Shown here in pieces: positions 1-8,420 of a stretch of DNA of 60,915 nucleotides. The DNA is from CAYNMC01 sp964398365. Lineage in GTDB: Bacteria; Patescibacteriota; Microgenomatia; UBA1400; CAYNMC01. A model generated the notes under the pieces. It made no database searches and was not told the DNA's origin. It was given only the letters and a program-made list of their open reading frames with translations. The translations under genes and the position numbers were made by a program. The stretch's first letter is position 1. Every line of letters starts with the position of its first letter. Where the stretch lies: positions 1-60,915 of the forward strand of contig CAYNMC010000014.1 of assembly GCA_964398365.1 (NCBI GenBank). The letters are read 5' to 3'.

Positions 1-102
1 TTGCTCAGGTTTCGGTGGAGAACTTAAGATCTCTGGCTCTTTTGCCTCAGGAGACTGAGACAATCCTCTTGGATCTGTTTTTTTTTCAATGTCGGGCGGC
101 AT
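1..102 (-). CDS. Hypothetical protein, N-terminal fragment (cut by window edge)
   Basis: An open frame of 34 codons begins at an ATG on the minus strand and runs off the window edge, so only the N-terminus is visible. It is hydrophilic and rich in Pro, Glu and Lys, like the N-terminus of the 11593 protein, with no signal peptide or membrane segment. A TAAAAT hexamer ends 6 nt upstream of the ATG (109-114), the spacing seen at other starts here, but its -35 is weak. The frame is open to the edge and the start context is good. No family can be assigned; the gene is divergent from the secretion-like cluster. Confidence 0.55.
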   Translation of the reverse strand, partial: MPPDIEKKTDPRGLSQSPEAKEPEILSSPPKPEQ

Positions 103-239
103 AAATTAATTTTAACATTTTTTCTCTTTTTTATAAATAACAAAAATTTCTCAATTTAGTGATTGATAAAACTTATTTAAAAATAGATTTTTAACCCAAA
201 ACCAAAACAGAAAAACAATTTTGGAGTTTTTATCTTTTC

Positions 240-268
240 TTGAAGACAATTTTGACTTTTGTTAAGAT
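240..268 (+). promoter_or_regulatory. Predicted leaderless promoter of the VirB6-like gene
   Basis: TTGAAG (240-245), a 17-bp spacer and TAAGAT (263-268) lie 6 nt before the ATG at 275. The predicted transcript starts at or next to the A of the start codon. No Shine-Dalgarno sequence is present. Confidence 0.55.
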
Positions 269-274
269 AAATTA

Positions 275-2914
275 ATGCCTGAGTCGCCATTAAATAACCA
301 AAAAAACGCCGCCATAGCGGCACCTTCAAGATTAGGAACGGTTGACTTTGCACGTCTAACCCCAGAAACAAAAGTTAATCTTGCCAGTTTTCTAGCTTTA
401 GCCTTGAAAGATGAAAACTGGCAAACTACAGAAGTGTCTCTGGCTGGTTATCCGCCGCAGGCAATAACTCGTTTTGAAGCTCAGACCTTTATCGAATCTG
501 AAGTAAAAAAATTAGCCGAAAAGCTCCCTCTTGAAACAAAAGACAACTTAGAAGCGATGCTTAAAGATCTTAAAACCAATGGCCAAACTCTCAGCAAGAT
601 TTTTCTGATTCACTATCTTAAGGAAAAAGGTTTAACCATTGAAAATTATCGTGAACAAGCTTTGGTGACAGCCTACCAAAAACGCCTTTTGGCTTCACCG
701 ACAAAATTTCCCTTACTTGACCAACTGGAAACTGCCCTTATGGCTCAAGAAGCTTGGCAGAGCCAATTTGCGGCAAGGCTCAGTCAGGCAATCAGTCAAA
801 ACCTCCCTTCTTATTACTCGCCGGCACTTAAGCAAAGACGGCTTTTAGAAATGAGCCAGTTTGTGGAAACCATGGTGGGCCAACAACTTCAATCAGGTCA
901 ACCCATTGATGACGCTTTTACCGACAAAGTTTATCAAGGTCTTCAACAAAATCGCGCTTGGTCTGCCGCGATGCTCAGTCCCGGTCAATTTCAAAAAACC
1001 CTTAAAGCCAGTCTTGAACTTGCCCAAAAACAAAGAAGCAGTCTTTTACTTAATTACAACGTTTTGCGCAATTACCAAATGACCACCCATCCGGTTTACT
1101 GGCAAATTGCTGAATGGCTCCATCGCGATGGCCTGACAGTGCCGGAAACCGAACGGGTTATTAATCTTATCCAAAGCCATGTTAGTCGTGGCGTGACCAG
1201 CTGGGAACTGGAGTATTATTTGCGCACAGCTTTAAACCAGTATCCCCGTTTAAAAGACAAGGCAGCCAATCTGGCTGCCAGAAGCAGCCTTTATCTAAGC
1301 CTGCAAACGCCCGCAAGCGCAAACGCTAAAAAACTCGGCCAAAAAATCAAAAGTGACGATCTTCAGGCAATAAGCCTCTACAGCCTTAATGGTTGGTCAA
1401 GTGAAGACTTAAAAAAAATTGACGGTTTTGAAGCTTTGGCTGAAAGAGTTGCTCTTTTGGAAAAAAACCCCGCTGCCAAAAAACAATATGAAAAAGCCCT
1501 TAAAGAAAAAAAAATAAGTCAGGAGAGGCTCATAAAAATCAGTCGGCAGGAAGAAGAAAAAAAACTTTGGCGTCAAAAGATGGCCCAGCGCAAAATTGGT
1601 TGGTTAAGAACTCCCCGTATGCGTTTAAAAATGGCTTTAGGCCGCTCGCAAAAATGGCAAAGTTTCAAAAAGGTAGCTATCAAAACCACGCCTGGTTATT
1701 GGCTTCATCTTGGTCACGAAAAAATTTTAAAAAGTTTTGGCAATTTCTTGGCTAAAAGAGGGCTTGATCAGGCGAGCCAAGCCGTTCTCAGCGGTGGTTT
1801 TAGAGGGCTTTTAGGTCAGCTTTTACAAAAAACTCGTTTAGGGGCACTTGGCGGACCTATAGGTCTTGCCTTAACTGCCCTTTCTCTTTTAAGTAACCCC
1901 AAAGTCCGTGAATTTATACTTAAGGGAATTACCGGCTTGGGTTATGCTCTTTTTCAACTTTTCAGTCATTTTCCCTTAATGATGAGTTTAGGCAGTCTCG
2001 GAAGCGTTTTGGGTTTTGCCTTGGGCGGACCCACTGGTGCCGTTGCCGGTTTTTTGGCCGGTGGCGCCGCCGGTCTGGTTTTAGATAAAATCTGGACGGC
2101 AAGTAAAAGTCTGGGTGCTTCTGTCGGTAATTTTTTCGTCAATCTGCCTGCAACCCTCGGTCAAGCTCTGGCTGGTTATTTAAATACTTTCGTAGCTACC
2201 ATCAGCAGTCTCGGTGTAACCACCCTTACCGGCATCAGCGTTATTGGCTCGTTGTTTGCCACTGCCGCCGTTTCCATTGCAACATTTTTAACAATTATTT
2301 CTGCCGCCTCATTACCACCAGGCAAAGAAACCGGTGGTGGCATTAGTGGTCCCAAAAATATCGCCCCCAACCCTTCTTGTAATCATCTCGCCTGTCGCTT
2401 ACTCACTGCTTTGGAACTTTGTGGTGATAATCCTGTCACCCAAAGTAATATCGTCGCCGTTAGTGAATGCTTACAAAATTCTGGCCTAATAGACACCATT
2501 GACGAACTCAACCGTTCCGCTCGAAATTACCAAAACCTTCAATGTGTTGGTTTTAAATTGGCAGTTGAACCCAGATTAAGACAAAACTATCATCAAAATG
2601 CCGTGGCTTTTTTATATAATCATCCTGGTCAATTTGTTGACGAGCCGCAAGTGGGTGACAACGCGATTTGGGGCCCAAGACCTGAATGCCAAGATGAAAA
2701 TGGTAAACCGGTGAGTGATCCTCAGCAGGCTAACGGACTGTGCGCCCAAAATATTTTTTGTTGCGGCCACATTGGTATTGTCACCCAAGTTGACGCTGAT
2801 AATGTTTACATTACTTCTGCGTGGGGAGATAACGGCACAATCAATACGATTAAATTTCCTCGTTCAGCAACCAAAAATCAAGGAGGTGCACCATGGCAAT
2901 ACTTAAGACTTTAA
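275..2914 (+). CDS. VirB6-like polytopic membrane protein with C-terminal CHAP cysteine peptidase domain
   Basis: This 879-residue protein has three parts. Residues 1 to about 500 are helical, charged and probably cytosolic. Residues about 530-720 hold several Gly/Ala-rich hydrophobic segments. Residues about 750-879 form a CHAP-like domain with a candidate catalytic Cys at 757 (QCVGF) and His at 832 (CGHIGIV). CHAP domains cut peptidoglycan peptides or cross-bridges, and in Gram-positive type IV secretion they open the wall for the channel. Fused to a VirB6-like membrane region next to PrgI and VirB4 genes, this is best read as the channel and wall-hydrolase subunit. The VirB6 assignment rests on topology and context, not a motif. 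Three further Cys near the catalytic His suggest an exported, disulfide-bonded domain. The next gene starts inside its 3' end. Confidence 0.75.
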   Translation: MPESPLNNQKNAAIAAPSRLGTVDFARLTPETKVNLASFLALALKDENWQTTEVSLAGYPPQAITRFEAQTFIESEVKKLAEKLPLETKDNLEAMLKDLKTNGQTLSKIFLIHYLKEKGLTIENYREQALVTAYQKRLLASPTKFPLLDQLETALMAQEAWQSQFAARLSQAISQNLPSYYSPALKQRRLLEMSQFVETMVGQQLQSGQPIDDAFTDKVYQGLQQNRAWSAAMLSPGQFQKTLKASLELAQKQRSSLLLNYNVLRNYQMTTHPVYWQIAEWLHRDGLTVPETERVINLIQSHVSRGVTSWELEYYLRTALNQYPRLKDKAANLAARSSLYLSLQTPASANAKKLGQKIKSDDLQAISLYSLNGWSSEDLKKIDGFEALAERVALLEKNPAAKKQYEKALKEKKISQERLIKISRQEEEKKLWRQKMAQRKIGWLRTPRMRLKMALGRSQKWQSFKKVAIKTTPGYWLHLGHEKILKSFGNFLAKRGLDQASQAVLSGGFRGLLGQLLQKTRLGALGGPIGLALTALSLLSNPKVREFILKGITGLGYALFQLFSHFPLMMSLGSLGSVLGFALGGPTGAVAGFLAGGAAGLVLDKIWTASKSLGASVGNFFVNLPATLGQALAGYLNTFVATISSLGVTTLTGISVIGSLFATAAVSIATFLTIISAASLPPGKETGGGISGPKNIAPNPSCNHLACRLLTALELCGDNPVTQSNIVAVSECLQNSGLIDTIDELNRSARNYQNLQCVGFKLAVEPRLRQNYHQNAVAFLYNHPGQFVDEPQVGDNAIWGPRPECQDENGKPVSDPQQANGLCAQNIFCCGHIGIVTQVDADNVYITSAWGDNGTINTIKFPRSATKNQGGAPWQYLRL

Positions 2915-3330
2915 AAAGTCTCCCTGGACGTTACTGGCTCGCTGCCGGTTTAAGTTTTTTGATTGGTGTGCTCTGGATGCTCCAAGCTCTTTTTTCAGTT
3001 AAAAAACCACCGAGTGGCTCACCCTCCCCTCTGCCTTCAAGCCAGCCACATTTTACCCTCCCCTCTATCTCTCCCTCGCCTTCAATTTCGTCAATAAATG
3101 AAAGAGGCGACCCTTCTTATTGGCAGGAAATTAATCGGCAACTGGAGGCAAATTTTCCGCTGGTCAACAGCCTGCCTTTCAGCAATGAAAAATTTATCAT
3201 TAGATATATCGGACCTTTAAAGCTGGAAATTACCCTGAAATTTGCTTCTGAAAGCGCCAAGACCGAAGCTTTAGAATGGCTTCGCAACCAAGGCATGGAA
3301 CCGACCAGTCACGAAATTATTTTTAAATAG
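2893..3330 (+). CDS. Single-pass membrane protein with Pro/Ser-rich linker
   Basis: A 145-residue protein with a short basic N-terminus, one membrane segment (about residues 14-33), a Pro/Ser-rich linker (about 38-68) and a small mixed alpha/beta domain to the end. The anchor and linker suggest the C-terminal domain sits outside the membrane. The start lies 22 bp inside the upstream gene, preceded by a strong AGGAGG at 2881-2886, so the two are coupled. I do not recognise the C-terminal domain. Position between the CHAP protein and the PrgI gene suggests an accessory subunit of the secretion-like machine. Confidence 0.75.
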   Translation: MAILKTLKSLPGRYWLAAGLSFLIGVLWMLQALFSVKKPPSGSPSPLPSSQPHFTLPSISPSPSISSINERGDPSYWQEINRQLEANFPLVNSLPFSNEKFIIRYIGPLKLEITLKFASESAKTEALEWLRNQGMEPTSHEIIFK

Positions 3331-3386
3331 GTCGCTTAAGATATATTGAGATATATATAGACCGTCTTTTCCGCGCTTCTTGACAT

Positions 3387-3395
3387 TGTTATACT
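3387..3395 (+). promoter_or_regulatory. Extended -10 promoter, predicted leaderless, for the PrgI-like gene
   Basis: TGT-TATACT is an extended -10 element ending 7 nt before the ATG at 3403. There is no good -35, which a TGN extension can compensate for. This makes the PrgI-VirB4 genes a separate transcription unit from the CHAP gene. Confidence 0.5.
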
Positions 3396-3402
3396 CAAAG
3401 CA

Positions 3403-4497
3403 ATGGAACAACATCCTGTCCCACAAAACATTGCCAGCTATCAATTCCGCCTCGTAGGCAATATGACTCTAAAACAATTTTTAGAGCTCGCCGCTGGTTG
3501 CCTTTTGGCTCTAATTTTTTATAAAAGTAATCTGCCGGTAATTTTTAAATGGCCGCTGATGGGAACAAGCATTTTTATAGGTATTATTCTTGCTTTTTTC
3601 CCTTTTGAGGAAAGACCACTGGATGCCTGGGTTATTAATTTTTTCAAAAGTGTGTATCGGCCAACTCTTTATTTATGGAAAAAACAGCCACAACTGCCTG
3701 ATTTTTTCTTTTTTAAAGCCGAGCAAGAAAAATCCCGAGTGATAAAAAAAATCCTCCCTGAAGAAAGATTAAAATTTGCCGAATACCTTGAAAGTCTCCC
3801 GAAAGAGACTCAAATTTTACCATTTGATAAAAAAGAGGAGGAAGAAATTAAAAGAATTAATCAATATTTAGCCCTGCAAACTAACCTAAAATCCCAAAGT
3901 CTGCCCGTTGCCCCGGCTCAATTTGCAAACGTATCTCCCCAGTTGTCCAAAGTAACTGTATCCAAACTTCAACAACCAGAGGAAAATCTCAAAATGAGCG
4001 GACCGGTAATCAAAATGGCTGAGGCCTTTGCTCCCCGCTTTGAAATTGGCACGCCTTTTAAGATCCCGCCGCCCAAAGCTAAACTTAAACCCAAACCTCA
4101 ACCAGTCAAAAAAATAAAACCTAAACCAAAAATAGAAATTAAAAAGGGTTCATTTATACCTCCTCGACCCGTACCCTTACCTCAAATTGCTGCCTCTGAT
4201 TTTGCCAATGTCGTCGTCGGTATGGTCATCACTCCTGATGAAAAAATTTTGCCGGGCGCGATTATTGAAATTAGAGACGCCACCGGTATGCCTATCAGAG
4301 CTTCAAAAACCAACAAATTAGGACAGTTTTTTGTGGCCACGCCCCTTGCCAATGGCAACTATGAGATGGAAATTGAACACCCCAATTATACCTTTGATAT
4401 AATTAAATTTAAGACAGAGGGAAAAGTGCTGGCACCATTCAAAATCAAAGCAAAAACAATGGTAACAACCAATCAAACTAGCCAGCAACTGAATTAA
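3403..4497 (+). CDS. PrgI-family (VirB3-like) protein with C-terminal carboxypeptidase-regulatory-like domain
   Basis: The first about 110 residues carry the PrgI pattern: a short N-terminus, two adjacent hydrophobic segments (about 24-62) and a following Trp/Phe-rich stretch. PrgI proteins are the small inner-membrane VirB3-like partners of VirB4 in Gram-positive type IV secretion. Residues about 120-260 form a Lys/Pro-rich linker. The end (about 268-352) looks like a carboxypeptidase-regulatory or Cna_B beta-sandwich (GQFFVATPLANGNYEMEIEH). The extra domain makes it far longer than typical PrgI (about 100-130 residues). It is followed within 4 nt by the next gene, in operon with VirB4. PrgI part fairly sure; sandwich call moderate. 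Confidence 0.75.
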   Translation: MEQHPVPQNIASYQFRLVGNMTLKQFLELAAGCLLALIFYKSNLPVIFKWPLMGTSIFIGIILAFFPFEERPLDAWVINFFKSVYRPTLYLWKKQPQLPDFFFFKAEQEKSRVIKKILPEERLKFAEYLESLPKETQILPFDKKEEEEIKRINQYLALQTNLKSQSLPVAPAQFANVSPQLSKVTVSKLQQPEENLKMSGPVIKMAEAFAPRFEIGTPFKIPPPKAKLKPKPQPVKKIKPKPKIEIKKGSFIPPRPVPLPQIAASDFANVVVGMVITPDEKILPGAIIEIRDATGMPIRASKTNKLGQFFVATPLANGNYEMEIEHPNYTFDIIKFKTEGKVLAPFKIKAKTMVTTNQTSQQLN

Positions 4498-4501
4498 TTT
4501 T

Positions 4502-5233
4502 ATGCCTGCCCAAACACCAATTAAAGCCAGCACTCAAGATCACTTGGACATTGAGGACATCCGAGATGATCTAGTGATCCTCAAAGACGGCTCCTGTTGT
4601 TTAGTTTTAATCACCAATGCCATTAATTTTGGACTACTCTCTGAGCCAGAGCAAGAAGCAATTATTTATGCCTACGCCGCTCTTTTAAATTCTTTGTCTT
4701 TTCCTATCCAAATTCTTATTATTTCTCAAAGAAAAGACATTTCTTCTTATCTTACGCTTTTGAAAAAGGCAGAAATCAGTCAAACTAACCCCCTTCTTAA
4801 AACACAAATTCAAAATTATTTGGCTTTTGTGGAAAAAATTGTCAAAGAAAATCAGGTTTTGGACAAAAATTTTTACGTTGTCGTTCCTTTCTCGAGTTTA
4901 GAGTTAGGCGTCAAAAGCACCCTTGGTCAACCTTTCCAGCAAAGAAAAAACTTGCCTTATTCTCTTGATTACATTCTTAAAAAAGCCAAAATGAGTCTAT
5001 ATCCCAAACGTGATCACCTTATTAACCAATTTAGCCGTTTAGGCTTAAAAGCAAGACAACTCAACAATCAAGAATTATTAGAACTCTTTTTCCAAATTTA
5101 CAATCCAGAAAGTGTCGGTCAAAAATTTAGCCTTCTTAAGGATTATCGCATGCCTCTAGTTTCTCCAGTTGTGGTTGAGCTTGAAAAAAAAGAAGCAACT
5201 AATAAGACCACCAACAATAATGGTAAAACTTAA
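4502..5233 (+). CDS. TraC/VirB4 N-terminal-domain-like protein
   Basis: A 243-residue soluble protein without a signal peptide or Walker motifs. An early strand region (DLVILKDGSCCLVLI) followed by a long helical part resembles the N-terminal domain of TraC/VirB4-type conjugation ATPases, which CPR genomes often encode separately just upstream of VirB4. It lies 4 nt after the PrgI gene and 14 nt before the ATPase gene, so co-transcription is very likely. A role in assembling the ATPase at the membrane is inferred from context only. Confidence 0.6.
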   Translation: MPAQTPIKASTQDHLDIEDIRDDLVILKDGSCCLVLITNAINFGLLSEPEQEAIIYAYAALLNSLSFPIQILIISQRKDISSYLTLLKKAEISQTNPLLKTQIQNYLAFVEKIVKENQVLDKNFYVVVPFSSLELGVKSTLGQPFQQRKNLPYSLDYILKKAKMSLYPKRDHLINQFSRLGLKARQLNNQELLELFFQIYNPESVGQKFSLLKDYRMPLVSPVVVELEKKEATNKTTNNNGKT

Positions 5234-5247
5234 CTAAAAAGCTAAAA

Positions 5248-7098
5248 ATGTTTTCTTTGTTTAAATTTAAAAAAAAGCAAAAAGAAATTACTGAAAAGCA
5301 AATCAGTAACACTCTTAGTAATGGCCTTAACCAGTTTAGTCTAGGCCTGGTCAGTGTTAAAGATATAATTGCACCGGAGTCTTTGGAGGTTGATTTTAGT
5401 TTTTTGCGTCTTGGCGGTCTTTATTTGCGCACTCTTTTTGTCGCCGGTTATCCTCGCTTTGTCAACGCCAACTGGCTTGCACCACTTATTAATTTCAACC
5501 ATTCCCTTAATATCTCGATGTTTATTTACCCTACCGAAGGCAAAGACGTCATGGAAGACCTTAAAAGAAAAATTGCAGAAATGGAGGCAGAAATTCAAAC
5601 CGATATCCAAAGAGGTAAGGTGGTAAACATCGACACGCAAGTCAAACTGGAAGACGCGCGAATTTTAAGAGAACAATTAGCCAAGGGTGCCGAACGCTTC
5701 TTTCAGTTTAGTCTTTACATCACCCTTTCTGCCCAAAGCGAAAAAGAGTTAAACATTCTTACTGAAAGAGTCTGTTCAACTCTTGGTTCCTTGTTAATTG
5801 TCGCCAAAAAAGCCACCTTACAGATGGAAGAAGCCTTTAAAAGTACCCTGCCCACCTGCCAAGACAAACTAATGATTACCCGTAATATGGATACTACCTG
5901 TCTAGCAACCACATTTCCTTTTACTTCTTCAGAACTTTCGGATAATAAAGGAATTATGTACGGCATTAATGAACACAATGGTTCGCTGGTAATTTTTGAT
6001 CGTTTTTCTTTGGAAAATGCAAATAGTGTAGTCTTGGCTAAATCCGGTTCAGGTAAATCGTATCTAGTTAAACTGGAGGCGCTTCGTTCGTTGATGTTTG
6101 GTACCGAAGTCATCATTCTTGATCCTGAAGCCGAGTATTTAAACTTAACCAAGGCTGTTGGTGGTGAATTCCTCTCGTTCACTCCAAAATCAGGCCTTAA
6201 AATTAACCCTTTTGATCTTTCTTTGGTTTTTGAAGAGGGGCAAAATGAACTTTCTCAAAAAATCCTTTCTCTGCACGGTCTTTTCAAAATTATTATGGGA
6301 GAAATGACTCCCCAGCAGGAAGCGGTCCTAGATCAGGCTTTAGTCTTAACCTACAAACAAAAAGGTATTACTCCCGATCCTGCCAGTCAAACCAAAGAAC
6401 CACCTCTTATGGAAGATCTTTACAAAACTCTTATCGGCATGGAAAGCCAAGACGCCTTAAATCTTGCCGCCCGTATGGAAAAATATGTCAAGGGTTCACT
6501 TCAAGGAATTTTTAACCAACAGTCTAATATCGATCTCAAAAACCCTTTTACTGTCTTTTGCATCAAAGAACTTGAAGACATTCTGCGGCCGGTGGCAATG
6601 TATATTATTCTTGATTTTATCTGGCGTAAAATTAAAAAAGATCTCAAACGCCGTCTCGTTGTCGTCGATGAATCTTGGTATTTAATGAAGTACCCTGACT
6701 CGGCGCTTTTTTTATATGGCCTGGCTAAGCGGGCAAGAAAATATTATCTTGGTTTAACCACCATCACCCAAGACGTCGAAGATTTCCTTTCCTCAGATTT
6801 AGGCAAGGCAATTATTACTAACTCCTCGATTCAAATTTTAATGAAACAGTCACCAGCGGCCATTGATAAAGTTGCCGAGGTTTTTTATCTTTCTCAAGGA
6901 GAAAAAAATCTTTTACTGGCCGCCAGTGTTGGTCAAGGGCTCTTTTTTGCCGGCAATAATCATGTCGCCATGCGCGTCATTGCCTCAGAGTCCGAACATA
7001 AACTCATTACTTCCAATCCTCAAGAACTCTTGGCTTTAAAACAGGGGTTATCCGGCCAAAACCAAACTATGATGAAGTCTGAATCCTCACCGGCATAA
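5248..7098 (+). CDS. virB4: VirB4/TraC-type type IV secretion ATPase
   Basis: A 616-residue cytoplasmic ATPase that would power assembly or transport in a type IV secretion-like machine. Walker A is AKSGSGKS at residues 264-271. Walker B (VVVDESWYL) lies near 470-478, followed by the TITQDVEDF segment usual in this family. The N-terminal about 240 residues match the VirB4 N-domain layout. It is last in the PrgI-TraC-VirB4 run. Its 3' end overlaps the convergent 3' end of dnaN by 32 bp, so no separate terminator exists between them. The matching coupling ATPase (VirD4-like) is encoded at 48815-51130. Confidence 0.9.
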   Translation: MFSLFKFKKKQKEITEKQISNTLSNGLNQFSLGLVSVKDIIAPESLEVDFSFLRLGGLYLRTLFVAGYPRFVNANWLAPLINFNHSLNISMFIYPTEGKDVMEDLKRKIAEMEAEIQTDIQRGKVVNIDTQVKLEDARILREQLAKGAERFFQFSLYITLSAQSEKELNILTERVCSTLGSLLIVAKKATLQMEEAFKSTLPTCQDKLMITRNMDTTCLATTFPFTSSELSDNKGIMYGINEHNGSLVIFDRFSLENANSVVLAKSGSGKSYLVKLEALRSLMFGTEVIILDPEAEYLNLTKAVGGEFLSFTPKSGLKINPFDLSLVFEEGQNELSQKILSLHGLFKIIMGEMTPQQEAVLDQALVLTYKQKGITPDPASQTKEPPLMEDLYKTLIGMESQDALNLAARMEKYVKGSLQGIFNQQSNIDLKNPFTVFCIKELEDILRPVAMYIILDFIWRKIKKDLKRRLVVVDESWYLMKYPDSALFLYGLAKRARKYYLGLTTITQDVEDFLSSDLGKAIITNSSIQILMKQSPAAIDKVAEVFYLSQGEKNLLLAASVGQGLFFAGNNHVAMRVIASESEHKLITSNPQELLALKQGLSGQNQTMMKSESSPA

Positions 7099-8179
7099 TT
7101 AAATGAAGAAAGCGAGTAGTTTTTTGGCTAGTAAAAACCGCCGGTGATAAAGAATCATTAACTTTCAAAATAATTTCTTCATCTTCCACGGCATTCAAAA
7201 AGTCCTGAATAAAACGAAAATTAAAAGCAATTTCCATTGCTTCTCCCTTAATTTTTGCCGTCAGCTCCGTTTCATTTTCGCCAACCTGAGCTGCGTCAGC
7301 AGAAATCTTGAATTTTGTATTCTGAATTTTAAATTTGATGATATTGGCGCTTTCACGCGCAAAAATGGAGGCAGTTTTTAAGGCTCTCTCTAGTTCCTCT
7401 TTGTCTAAAATTACCTCTGTCTGAAAAGAAGTCGGCAAAATTTTTTCAAAGTCTGGAAAATTTCCCTCAATCAATCTTGAAATCAACTGCACTTCTTTAG
7501 TCAAAAAAGTTACCTGTTGTTGTTTTTTATCTGGTACAATCACGATTTCTTGGTCTTCTTCACTTAAAATTCTCCCCATTTCTAATAAAGTTCTGGCAGG
7601 AATTAAAAGTTCAGCATCTTCTTTAAAACTGCCTTTTAGTTCTTTTTTGCTCAAACGATAACCATCAGTCGCCACCACCAAAAGCTGTTCTTTTTCTGGT
7701 CTAAACAAAACGCTTTGTAAAACCGGTCGACTCTCGTCAGTTGCGGCAGCAAAAGCCACTTGAGAACAAATTTTTTTTAAAAACTTACCCTTAATTTTCC
7801 AACTTTCGGTACTAGGCTTGATTTGCGGAATTAAAGGAAATTCTTCACTTGAAAAACCATTAATTTGCACAAAGGTTTTTTTGCAAATTATTTTTACTTT
7901 TTCCTGTTCTTGCTCTAGAGTAATTTTTCCTGGGGGTAAGGATAAAACAACTTCTTGAAAAGTTTTTGCTGGTAAAGCAAGTTTGCCTGTTTTTTCCACT
8001 TGGGCAGTAATTTTTATAATCATACTCATTTCTAAATTGGTTGCTGAAAAAATAAGCTGATTTTTTTCTGCAGTAACTAAGATATTGGCTAAAATTGGCA
8101 AATCTACTTTGGCACTAACGATTTTGGTAATTAAACTTAAAATATTATTAAGATTTTCTTGTAGAAGCTGAAACTTCAT
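7067..8179 (-). CDS. dnaN: DNA polymerase III beta subunit (sliding clamp)
   Basis: A 370-residue protein of normal beta-clamp length with the three-fold repeated clamp pattern, including FSATNLEMS in domain 1, VVATDGYRLSKKEL in domain 2 and a C-terminal HLIMPVRI. It encircles DNA and tethers the replicative polymerase. It lies downstream of dnaA in the same orientation with the origin between, the standard dnaA-oriC-dnaN arrangement. The ATG at 8179 is 7 nt from a TAGAAT hexamer and has no Shine-Dalgarno sequence, so a leaderless start is likely. Confidence 0.97.
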   Translation of the reverse strand: MKFQLLQENLNNILSLITKIVSAKVDLPILANILVTAEKNQLIFSATNLEMSMIIKITAQVEKTGKLALPAKTFQEVVLSLPPGKITLEQEQEKVKIICKKTFVQINGFSSEEFPLIPQIKPSTESWKIKGKFLKKICSQVAFAAATDESRPVLQSVLFRPEKEQLLVVATDGYRLSKKELKGSFKEDAELLIPARTLLEMGRILSEEDQEIVIVPDKKQQQVTFLTKEVQLISRLIEGNFPDFEKILPTSFQTEVILDKEELERALKTASIFARESANIIKFKIQNTKFKISADAAQVGENETELTAKIKGEAMEIAFNFRFIQDFLNAVEDEEIILKVNDSLSPAVFTSQKTTRFLHLIMPVRIQTSS

Positions 8180-8186
8180 TTTTTAT

Positions 8187-8215
8187 ATTCTACTAGTTGT
8201 AGTAGTAGTAGGCAA
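8187..8215 (-). promoter_or_regulatory. Predicted leaderless promoter of dnaN
   Basis: On the minus strand TTGCCT (8210-8215), a 17-bp spacer and TAGAAT (8187-8192) end 7 nt before the dnaN ATG. Confidence 0.55.
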
Positions 8216-8420
8216 GGTGTAAAAGTTTAAAACTCCAGTATTAAGATAAAAAAGGATAAAAAAACGTGGAAAAGAGTCTTTAAAAAGTGGGAAAAACTGT
8301 TGATTAAAAGTGGAGAAAAATTTTTTGGTGTAAAAAACAAGAATTTATCCACAAGTTTTAAAATTTATCCACAAAAATCCACAAATAATCTTCAGGCTTT
8401 CCACAAACTTTTCCACAAAA
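8216..8420. other. oriC: Chromosomal replication origin (oriC), dnaA-dnaN intergenic region
   Basis: Two perfect DnaA boxes TTATCCACA lie at 8345-8353 and 8365-8373. Diverged boxes are AAATCCACA (8375-8383), CTTTCCACA (8397-8405) and TTTTCCACA (8409-8417). All read on the plus strand, with start-to-start distances of 20, 10, 22 and 12 bp, close to helical phasing. An AT-rich stretch at about 8216-8345 is the likely unwinding side. Location between dnaA and dnaN supports the call. Confidence 0.88.

Noticed and set aside
252..268. TTGACT at 252 as -35 box for the first gene
   Set aside because: Only 5 bp separate it from TAAGAT; TTGAAG at 240-245 has the right 17-bp spacing.
3380..3395. TTGACA at 3380 as -35 box for the PrgI gene
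   Set aside because: It lies only 4 bp from the TATACT -10, too close for a sigma70 promoter; the extended -10 explains the site better.
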